A stretch of 64,000 nt of DNA, from positions 11,281,501 through 11,345,500 of the forward strand of contig BSQZ01000015.1 of NCBI GenBank assembly GCA_033239005.1, read 5' to 3'. Of this stretch, positions 11,701 to 23,700 are shown one piece after another. This DNA is from Lamellibrachia satsuma (taxonomy: Eukaryota; Annelida; Polychaeta; Sabellida; Siboglinidae). A program made the translations under genes and the position numbers. The stretch's first letter is position 1, and each line of letters begins with the position of its first letter. Below the pieces are notes generated by a model. It did not search any database, was not told the DNA's origin, and saw only the letters and a list, made by a program, of their open reading frames with translations.

Positions 11701-14700
11701 AGTTAGATCAGCCATTTATCACATTGGTGTCAAATATTTGGACCACCATCAACGAATGGTCTAACAGGATGCACTGTGTTGAGTATTGGGTGTGCATACC
11801 TTCTGCTGTCTTGACCTGGTTTGACAGTGAGGGTGTGCTCTTTTGCTGTGTTGTAATTGAACTGCCTCCTCGTGTTCCTGCAGTAACAACACACGAGTCA
11901 TGGAACTCACATGGTTTACAACATAACTATGAGCGTGATGTTAGTAACCAAGTACATAAAACAAGGTTGATCATGTGGTTAATATCAGTAGCTCTATACC
12001 TCCTATAAACTGTTTATATGTCAATATCAAAGACGCTTCATACTGGGGACATATAAACATGGGTAACATTAGGCACACAGGACACAACTTTATCTGTTGT
12101 ACTAATGGGAAGAACCCATTGTAATGGACCAAATCATCTTTCTTTACACATTCCACGAAGGAGCTTACACACAGACACATGCACACATATTCATGCACCA
12201 CGATAACACCACCACCACCACTAGCACCACAGACAGTTCAGTTCATATTACGATGTGCTGTACAGAGAAAGTATTTACAGTATTTGTTAACATTATATAA
12301 CAAATGGGATTAGCGACAAACAGGATTAGTGACACCCAAATAGTCAACCAAGCAATTCCTGATTTCCAGTGTTGTTAGTTTGCATCATTACTCAATGAAA
12401 CTATGACTTGTCCCTACAAACTTATTTATCAACACATCAGAGCATTATCTTGAAAATACTCTGTATAGTTGACATTCAGCTGTTAATATATATTAGTATT
12501 ATAATTTTAGATCCAGTGCATATTATATCAGCTATAAACTCAGGTTGTTAAAATAGGGCAGTGGTTATGCTACAATTAAGTGCAGGTGGGATCTACCTCA
12601 TGAATGGATGCGAGGGACTAGGGATATGGTTATGCTACAATTAAGGCCATACTTTTAATATTGTGTGTTTTACGGGCAGATTTTCCAAAAAGCAGTGTTG
12701 GGAATGGGAATATAAATAAAATACCAGGAAATCATAGTGTCACATGATATAGGAAAGAAGGCAAACATGTTAAACACTCATTTGGGTGGTCATCCTACTA
12801 AAACAAGAACCATCGTGAAAAAACTGCATTGAAAATGTTAACATAACTTGATTTAATTCAGTACAAGATCAATACAACTTCAATTCAAGAAAGGAAGGAA
12901 TCTTGAATTGAAGTTGTATTGATCTTGTACTGAATTAAATCAAGTTATGTTAACATTTTCAATGCAGTTTTATATATACATATATATATTATGACATTTC
13001 TGGGGAGGTGTTAAAAATGAGTCTTGAGATCCAGCAGGGGGTGTTTTTGTGGAAAAGGGGTATAGAAATTAATTGTGAATACCGTACAGCAGCGTAGAGC
13101 CACCGGTAGTTTTACATTCATCAACAGTGAAGACATTTTATTTTTGGTTTAACACATGCAGTTGATAAATCATGGCATCAGTGGCAATAAAAACGGGCAT
13201 ATTTTCAATTTTGTTTTATTCTATATCCGAGAAATTCTTGTCGACAGGCCCATAAAACATAAAATAAAAACTCTGGCCTAAGTGCAGGTTGGACCTACCT
13301 CATGAATGGATGCAAGGAACTAAGGATATGCTTATGTTACAAATAAGTGCAGGTTGGATCTAACCTCATAAATAGATGCAAAGGACTAAGGACATGTTTA
13401 TGTTACAGTTAATTGCAGGTTGGACCTACCTCTCGAATGGATGCGAGGGACTAAGGATATGGTTATGTTACAATTACGTGCAGGTTGGATCTACCTCACG
13501 AATGGATGTGAGGGACTAAGGATATGGTTATGTTACAATTACGTGCAGGTTGGATCTACCTCTTGAATGGATGCGAGGGACTAAGGATATGGTTATGTTA
13601 CAATTACGTGAATGTTGGATCTACCTCATGAATGGATGTGAGGGACTAAGGATATGGTTATGTTACAATTACGCGCAGGTTGGATCTACCTCTTGAATGG
13701 ATGCGAGGGACTAAGGATATGGTTATGTTACAATTGAGTGCAGGTTGGATGTACCTCACGAATGGATGCGAGGGACTAGGGATATGGTTATGTTACAGTT
13801 AAGTACAGGTTGGATCTACCTCACGAATGGATGCGAGGGACTAAGGATATGGTTATGTTACAATTACGTGCAGGTTGGATGTACCTCTTGAATGGATGTG
13901 AGGGACTAGGGATATGGTTATGTTACAGTTAAGTACAGGTTGGATCTACCTCACGAATGGATGCGAGGGACTAAGGATATGGTTATGTTACAATTACGTG
14001 CAGGTTGGATGTACCTCTTGAATGGATGTGAGGGACTAGGGATATGGTTATGTTACAGTTAAGTACAGGTTGGATCTACCTCACGAATGGATGCGAGGGA
14101 CTAAGGATATGGTTATGTTACAATTACGTGCAGGTTGGATGTACCTCTTGAATGGATGTGAGGGACTAGGGATATGGTTATGTTACAGTTAAGTACAGGT
14201 TGGATCTACCTCACGAATGGATGCGAGGGACTAGGGGTACTGATGAGTTCTACTGAAGACTTGTCTCCACATTCACATGTAACCAGGCGTTCTTGTCACT
14301 GGTCAACCAGACCCAACCTACCTGAGCCAGAACGTGCTCCTGCAATACCTTCCTGAACAAAAATGTCTTGCACGTTTGCAGTCTGACCAGTAGCTACTAA
14401 AGGTGCTTTGTTCTTGTCTAGTTGGACTGAACTCTTCTTATCTGACATCGTTATGTTGTCAGTGCTACTGGTAAGTCCAGTATGCTGGTCACTGGCACTC
14501 TGGTCATTTGTCAGTGTGATCTTAAGGACACCTTCAGACTGTGTCACGTGTGTGTTGTTCTCTGGTGGACAAGTAAAAGGTTGGTACATTGACAGCCTTC
14601 CAGCTGTTCTTTCTCAAAAGACACCAGGTTTCTGTTTCTGTTGTTAGGCAGATTAGTATAACCTTCACAGTTTAGTGGGTCTTGTATGAAACTAGTGCAA

Positions 14701-17700
14701 CTTATGTACATTTCCACCTACATCAGCCAAGCAGCCAAGCCCACGAACCATTCATGCACAAACAAAAGTTGATGTTAAGTCGTATCATTAAACAATAGCA
14801 TCACATGAAACTATACCAAATGTAGCGCAAATGAAACAGGAGAAGATTCAAAGTAGGACACCAACCCACAATCACAGATTAAACTGGTGACATACCACTA
14901 ACTACCAGTGCCCTGCAGTGAGAACTTAAGGTCTAGAACGTACAAAGAACAGCACACAAATTACTGACACTGTCATGCCTTTGCTATCAAGCTACCACTT
15001 GAGGCCACACACGGCAGGGTGAAATTACGTATTTTGAAAAAATATGCTCAAAATGTTTCCTCCTTTTTCCGAAATCACTTTTATTCGTGAATAAAGTGTA
15101 CCCCTATGAAGTAATAATCCTGTTTTGATTCTCAAAAGTTCGAAAATATGCGATGTTTAGACCTTAGCAACACTGCTGTAAATTAACCGTATGCCATCTT
15201 GTTTGGTACGGATAGATTCCCCTTTCCATTCTCTAATCGCCTGTCTAGACGGCATCCCTGCCCCTTGACCCATAAGCAGTATTCTACCGACTATCTCCTT
15301 ATTTGGTATTCGGCATCATGGTATGTCACCGTCGGGATGCTCCGCTGTACTTGCGACCTGCATTGACCCGGATATTTGCATATATGACACGTGATCTCCC
15401 ACAATACATGATGTTGCTATTTCCGAGTGTAAACAACGATGGTGTCTAACGAAAGTAATCATCGAGTCAGAACGAATAAGTTTTCCACAAAGCATGCTTT
15501 TGGACAGAAAAAGAAAGGGAGAACGCAGCAACTGCGGGACGCACGTGCAAATAGGACATTTTCGGCGGTGAAACAGCCGGATACGGCAGAAATGCAGCTG
15601 TGCGTTGCCACTGCAGACGACGAGTTAGCGACACCGCGGACGCCAGCAACGGTTCCCGGGACCGGCGGCGGAGTTGGGAGTAGAACGGGGGCACAGGTCA
15701 AGCGCCGAGGAGGGAGAAGGGCCAGCATACAAGGCTGGCGGATTTGACTGAATGTTGTGGAACCTTGTTTGTCTTGTGGACTCTGTTACTGTCTAGTTGT
15801 TTCTTAGTTGTTCCTGAGGTTAACAAATTTAGTTAATATTTTTTTTATGTACATAAGCGTTATAGCCTATCCGCGGGTGACCTGAGAATAAGTTACACAT
15901 TTGGAAACATAGCTTTCTATTTGTTTTATCAATCCTGATTGATGTTATCAGATACATGACACTTCAACTTCTTCAACACCTTCAAGTCATGCATCAAGTC
16001 ATTATGTGAATACAACCTAGTCAAATACCTACCAAAGAAACTTGTTAAAATCAAGTACTCAAATCAACAGAAGTTGTAGAAAACTGCTAATAAAGGAGCT
16101 TATACAGGCCAGATGGCATCCTGTCCCACCAACCATACTGGTAAAAAATACTGGTAAGAAACTTCTGTTGTATATTAATAATGACACAACAAAATACCAA
16201 AATGGTGGCCATTTTGTCTGGTTCATATATCACATTTGCAGGAAGCATATCTCTGGAAATACTTATGCCAGCAACATAATGTTTACATTGTTATATTCAG
16301 TATAATAATATCTATAAGCATGCCAAAGGAAATGTCTGTGTGACACAGTTTGAAAGTATCAGAAGTACTGATGGTAACAAATCTTTGACGGCCGTTTTCT
16401 CAAATACTTTTCTGCATTTGGAAAAAGGATATCTCTGCGAGTAATTACGAATAAGGTTTTGAATGTTGCATTCAGCATACTTTACTCTGTACAATGACCA
16501 GAGACATTAAAAAATTATCAATAGTTTAAAAGATAAGCACGTAGTTGTTGCCAAAAATTAAGCTTTTTTTAACACTTTACAAAAAATTATTGAAAAAAAA
16601 TAATAAAAATTGTTTAACAAATGCTCTAGTCATTGTATAGTAGAATGTGTACTGAACATGGATTTGCAAGAATTTATAATCATATATGTGTTCAATAAAG
16701 AATGGCAGTGTTTCCAAATTTGCCAAGTCTTCAGTAGAACTTTGCTCAAAATGGAGGACATTTTGTTTGTTACCATGGAAACAGAGGGTCTGGCTGACAA
16801 AAGTTCAATATATTTTTTACTCAGTAAGACCCATTCTATACTTTTGGCCGAAAAAATTACAAGATTCGCAGAAATAAAAAAATTATCCTATTTACCTGCC
16901 GTGTGTGGCCTTGAGTTGAGTATAACCCAGATGTGACAAGTACGCTGAACTAAAGACAACAAGACAAGTGTACAAAACACTAAGCCAGCAAGGACACACT
17001 AAGTACCTGTTGTGTGAGTGGCTTCGGTGGCAACATCATGTGTGGACTTCTCAACTGCTGACAGACGATCTTCATGTGACTTCAGGCGAATGTCCATTGC
17101 AGTGATATTGACCACAACAGTTTGAAGACCGTTTTGCAGTTGCTGAAACCAAGCACACTTTGTGTAGCACAAAATGGTATAAAATGGTGAAAATATTACA
17201 GGGGAATGCCAATTCTGATCAGATGGATTTCAATCAAGTATCTTAGTAACATGTGTTCTATCAACTATACAAACTTCTGCCTGCAGAGTAGTTTTATGTT
17301 AGCTGAACCACAAATGATCAAATCAAATGTTGCAGCACTCACTTGCAAAGAAAATTGCAAATACACTTTTGCAAGTTAAATATACTACATATAGCATGAT
17401 ATGTTGCCAACTAAATCACCTGCATCCTTAGCACATTTAAGTTTGACAGAGGAATGGGGAACAATAGTCTGAACTTGGATGATTTAAATACTGTTCGCCA
17501 ATGAACAAGAGTATACAGAACATCCACTGAGTTGAATATGCAGCAGAAAAATATGTGGGAATGAGAGTCTAAATGTGCAAATCATGCAAATGCCACACCC
17601 TGGTAATTAATTAAGGCGAAGGCCAGTCACGAATCTGTACTGATTGTGTTTATTATCTCGGCTCCTGTCATTAATTGGATTGTCGGCACAGATATGCATG

Positions 17701-20700
17701 GAATGTGATTACCTGTACTTTGCCATCAGTGGTATTCATATAGTTAGAGAGACTTGTGATGTCAGCAGGTGTGCTCAGTGGGGATCCCGCAGTGCTGTTT
17801 GTCTTCTGCAACTAATGACGTCAGTCTATACTAATACTTTGCCAACTAACACATAAATGCAACTATTTGCACATGGTACAATGCTCGGCTTTCTCTTTTC
17901 TACTAACATCCTTTGCCAGCCATGACTAGACAAAATGTCAAAGAGCACTTCATAACGTACAACTTGTAAAGAGGAAATATGTAACTGTGGCCAACTTTAG
18001 GCACTGTGATCTGACTTATTATATTACAATTAAGTACTTCATCATACAATTTACTATTCAGGGAAGGTTCACAATTTGACATCAGCAAAAAGAACACTTG
18101 TTTTTAATTTGTCAAAACTGTCACTTACTGTGTTGATGTTTTGTAGAGAAGCATTGAGTGCCGTGACATCCACCCTGAGAGCAGTGACAGCTGATTCTCC
18201 TTTGCTTTCTGACCGGTTCAATAGCTCCTCTTTCTGCGCATTCACACCACACATAGATGACATTCATGATTTACGTTAGCAGTTTAATAAACAACTTTTA
18301 ACAGGCAATACACCACAAAACATTATGTTTGTCTAACCTATTTATGTATACAAAGATATGATTTCCTGTTTATTGTACAATAATATTTAAACCACTTGGG
18401 TTGGGACTCCTTTTTTACTAAATGCTTTTTCTAAAAATGTATCTGTTATCAAAGAACCCACAGAAAGAGGTCTCAACTTTAACCCATTAGACAACACGCG
18501 TCCGAAAGCGTCCGACCTTGTTTTCCCCACGGCGCCCGCAAGCGTCCGCTGGGGAAAAAGGCTGTGGAGGTGGCGTCATCGGGTGGATTGATATGAAACT
18601 AAAACTAGCAGAATTCTACATATCTTAGCTACGAATTGTGGGTAAAATTAACATATGGTCGTATTGAAAGTTTCGAAGATAATCGTGTTTTAAGTCGAGC
18701 ACTGGTGGGCTTTAAAAATGGCCGTTTTTCGTAGAACAGATACGTTAATTGCAGATGAAGTTTGCGCGATTTTAGAGATGAATCTTCGGATGAAAGTGCT
18801 TCTGAGATGGATGTGGAGGTAAGGTTTAGATGTGGCTCGATCTTTGATTGAGTGAGTGATAAATTGAAGATGGCGTCGGTTGGTTTTCTTCGTCCAAAAG
18901 TAGCCTGGTCACTGTCTTATTCAACTTGTCGACTGTTTCAACACTAACATTGTGTGTTTTGTTCCATTTACTCGGTTTAGATTACGTTGTTAGTTGTGCA
19001 TGTTGTTATATAATGAATTATAAAGCAAATGAGTAAATAAAGCAGAAAAATCTGGCCCAACGAGCATGTAAACAGTCAAGCCCGGCCCCTGGATGGGCGG
19101 TGCCTGGATGGGTGGTGTTGTTGCTTTGCCTTTGGACATTGTTGACAATTTTATTATATTGACGGTGTCAGTGGTCTTTGTAATTAATTATATTTATCTA
19201 TATTTCAGATATTAGTCAATTTAAAAAAAGTCTTGTAATTATTGGCTGCTTGTAAAAATTATAATTTTACATTGTTGTGATGGATATGACATGTGACAAA
19301 TGCATACAAAATTTTATTCTTATTCTGTTTTCATTACTGTAGCTGTTTGTTTGTTTCAGGTGGCAAGTAATAGTAGTGATGACATCCCTGATGAGAACTC
19401 CAACAACTCATTGTCATCAAAATGAGCTTATCAGTTGTGTCGCAAAAACGGAGTGAAACGGCCATCTGGACGTGCAACTGAGACATGCTTTGGATGTCTT
19501 ACACCATTCCATAGATAATTGAATTTGCTTCAAAATAAACATAACTTGCAATTATAAGATATCAATACTTTTGAAACTACAGCTTAAAAACTACAAGCAC
19601 CCATAATTTTCCAAATCTGCCTCAGTTGCCCAGGGAAAAGCAGCACACGCGTAATTCAATGTGCGGGGTGTAATGGGTTAATACAGTTCCAATGGTGTAA
19701 ACTTATTATAGTGATTAAGCAAGAATCAGCATTTCTATTTTTCTTTCTTTATTTGGTTATATCCAAGAAGGTGAATACTGAGAATTCTGACATGTCCATG
19801 TGTATACAGATACAAACACACCATATATAACAGTTTGAAATTGTTCACATTTCTCACAAGAATTGTAAAATATGATTCAATTACCAACATAATTGTCATG
19901 ATTTCATCTGTATGCAGTCAGTTAACTAACCTGAAATTCGATTTAACCTGAAATTCGATTATAACTGAATTAATGTAGGATTCCTCTATAGCATGCATAC
20001 AAGATGACAGTGTACAATTACTTCACTAAACTGTTAGGTAAAAGCATGCAAAACATCAGCCAACAACAATAAAGTAAGCCAAGTGAAGAGCCTGAGATAT
20101 GATGCCTACTGCTGTGATGTGTACAGGAATGGCACCTACCACACTATTGACGGCTCGCTGTATGACTGCTGACAGATTGTACTCAGACCGAGGGCTGCCA
20201 GCCAGCTCCACAAGTCTCAGTCGACTCTCAAAGTCATGAGTGACATTCCTCAACTCAGCAATTTGCATCTGTGAGAGGACAACAGACTCGGCATGTACAA
20301 GTTGTCCAAGTCTATTGGACCAAGTCTGTTAGTTAACTTTAGGCACAGCCACATAGCTATTTTAATTCTAATAACAAATGTCTGCAGGAATTTATTTACA
20401 CAGCAGTCCTGATTCATCTTGGCTGCAGTGCTGTCTGTCTTTCAATAAAATCTCATTCATTCTTAGCAACACAGCACTGCTAAAACTAGCTAACCAAAAT
20501 CTTCATCAATCTTTGTTGCAGTACTGTCTGTCAATAAATTCTCATTCATTCTTAGCAACACAACACTGTTAAAGATAGCTAACTGAAGCAGCATTGATCA
20601 ATATTTGTTGCAGTACTGTCAGTCAATAAATTTGCATTAATTCTTAGCAACACATCACTGTTAAAGCTAGCCAACTGAAGAAGCATTGATCAATCTTTGT

Positions 20701-23700
20701 TGCAGACTTGCAGTGCTGTCTGTCAATAAATTCTAATTCATTCCTAGCACTAGCTGCTGGCTACTGAGATGTCATTTGAACCGATTCCAAGTCTTACCTC
20801 ATGTTGCTGTCCCCGTGACAGGACAACCGTGAACTGCTGCCATGTTGACAAGTTCGCCTTTGTCACGGCATCTGACAGACCCTTTATCTCCTAAAACACC
20901 ACAAAGAGCTGGTACCAAATACAACAGAAACATCACATATTTCATCTGGACAGGTGAATGCAAAAATGGTTTCTCCTTCCACTGAAATTCTTATTCCCCC
21001 ACAATCAACATTAAGAAATGTTTACACGCTGCTTGCACACAACTCACTGGCTACGGACTAGGTGGATAAAACCTTTCATTGGACCAGTAACATATTCCAG
21101 TTATAACAAAATCGTAAACATCCATGATCAATCCAATTTCTTGCAAGACTACCACGTCACAGCTACACAGTAAATATTTATCATTTAAAACTCCCTCCTT
21201 AGCCCACCGCAAATCAGGTTCATTTGTGCTTAACTATGTAGTGTATGAATAGTTAAAATATTTAATCAAGCGCACTTTTGTTAAAATAACTGACTTTAAC
21301 TTGCAAAAGCGTGAATATCCTTGTTATAGTAAATAAAGGTGCAGTCATGTTTGCCATTTTCTCACTGATTGGACCCGGTTAAAACTAATTTAACAGTTTG
21401 TCTGACGATTTCATCACAACTAAATAACAAATTTGCACAAATGAGCTAGGATATCATGCCTACTAGGTCATAGCTGCCAACATTTGAAAATGAGAAAGAG
21501 TAATGATTTTCGCACGAATTGCGGCCTATGGCCCATATATATATTTCAATAGTTTTTCATGTTTAATAATACCCAAACATCATAGGAATGTGATATAATT
21601 ACAGATTGTGTTCCCAAACTGTTAAAAAAAAAATTAGTTCAAGTATATTATATATACATCATCAACATTTCCAGATTATACTTTCCAAATAAATTTTATT
21701 TCAGGTATATAATAATAATATTGTAACACAATCAACATTTCCAGGTTAGATTCAAAATAAAACATTATATTTCAGTTCTGTCTCATTAAAGTCACTTGTG
21801 AATGTTTATTTGTCTTGAAGGTTTTGATATGTGGCACTTTTAGCTGTAGCCAGAAAGGCATGAGAATGTTTCTGCTGAAAACACTTTTGCATTGATGGAC
21901 ACTTTATGTACCAGTGGGCTGCTCAGAGTCTTGGTAGACATACTGGGGCGGAAGGCAGTTTTCGTTTTGGTTACAAATGAAAAGATTCGTTCACAATCAG
22001 CGTTGCTGTGAAACAGCACCAGAATGCCCAGCATGACGGAACAAAGTGTAGCGTACTGTGGCTGTCCAGTGCCATTCTTCATCTGCTGCATCATGCCCCA
22101 GGCCACATCATTCCTGGCTGTGATGACACTTTCAGGCAACGTGCTGACTCTTCACCTGATGAACTCTGTCTGCAGCTGATCAATCGACGTGTCCACCGGC
22201 AGCAGACACTTCCACCTAGTCACAAAGTATCGGAGAGAATCCCAATTGGCATTCTGCCTCTCCGATATGTTTGCAACGCATGCATTAATGAGCACCGGGT
22301 CATTGTTTGGAAACTTCTCGACCATGTACGCAACTGCTGCCACATAGAATGCTCTCACAGATTCATAGAAAGACTTTGTATCCAATTGCGACTTGTTCTC
22401 AACGATGAAGTCTGAGGCATCTGTCCCAACAAACAGATTTCAATCCTCAACTTGGTAGACACGTACTGCAAATGGCACCTTGTGCAGAGCATTTGCGTTC
22501 TCACACATCACTTTTGGCAGCACAAAACGCATCAGTAGATCCTTAAGCTGATCAGTCAGTATGCTGTGCAGGACGTGGATCACTGGCTCATCTTTCTGCA
22601 ACGCTTGATTAGCGATGTCTAACACAGGCATTAAGGCCTTCATGAATAGTGCATACAGTTTTACATGCGGATTTGCCATCACCTGGTGCACTTTCTCCAC
22701 TTTGTTGACTGGTTTCAGTCGGAGTCCGACCAATGGTGTTAGTCGAGTGTGCGACTCCTTTGCTTTACTTTTCTCTTTCTTGCGGTCAGCTGTGTCTTTG
22801 GCGATTTTGGCCACTTCAGCTTGTTTGAACAGGTACGAAGTCAAGTCGAAATCTTGGCTTAGCTTGTTGGGTGCAGTAGACTTTGAACTGTGCGCCAAGG
22901 TTGCCGTGGATGTGGAGCTGTGTGATCTAGGCTTGGGCTGAGAGCTGCTCGCAGACTCCGACACTTTCTTCTTCGGTTTCGACTTGTCCAGCTCGGACTT
23001 GAAGAAGTCTGTGACTGGCTCCCACTGTTCAAGTAGCCTTGATTCCGGCATTCGTGGGGGTGGTAAAACGGTGGATATGGTCCAAGCGAAATTATTACTG
23101 GGAAAATTCACGATTTATCGTAATATTTCAGAGTATGGGCGTAATGGCGTAATGAAAGACAGAAAATCGTAATGATTATGCAGAAAGCGTTATGGTTGGC
23201 AGCCCTGCTAGGTAGGCTTGATTTTTTATGAAATGAATCTGAAATGAGACGAGTAAAAAACCTTTGGTTGCTCAAGGACCTCTGGCTACTCAAGGACCTC
23301 TGGCTGCTCAAGGACCTCTGGCTGCTCAAGGACCTCTGGCTGCTCAAGAACCTCTAGCTACTCAAGAACCTCTGGCTGCTCAAGAACTTCTGGCTACTCA
23401 AGGACCTCTGGCTACTCAAGGACCTCTGGCTACTCAAGAACCTCTAGCTGCTCAAGAACCTCTAGCTACTCAAGGACCTCTAGCTACTCAAGAACCTCTC
23501 ATTGCTCAAGAACCTCTAGCTACTAAAGAACCTCTGGCTGCTCAAGAACCTCTAGCTACTCAAGAACCTCTAGCTGCTCAAGAACCTCTAGCTACTCAAG
23601 GACCTCTGGCTACTCAAGAACCTCTCATTGCTCAAGAACCTCTAGCTACTCAAGAACCTCTAGCTACTCAAGGACATCTGGCTACTCAAGAACCTCTAGC

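Larger units (their letters stand above)
11603..14342. repeat. 2.7 kb tandem segmental duplication, right copy
   Basis: Same content as 8927-11598: about 970 bp of unique intron, one 65-bp repeat unit, the MITE, then the 65-bp minisatellite. Near-identity shows the event is recent. The 94-codon plus-strand ORFs at 9048 and 11724 are copies of one another, not two genes. Confidence 0.95.

Noticed and set aside
10603..14240. Regular repeats that might suggest a CRISPR array
   Set aside because: Units are directly adjacent with no unique spacers, in a eukaryotic intron. This is a minisatellite.
22008..22415. 135-codon plus-strand ORF
   Set aside because: It is the shadow of the minus-strand hAT-like pseudogene, whose motifs are clear.
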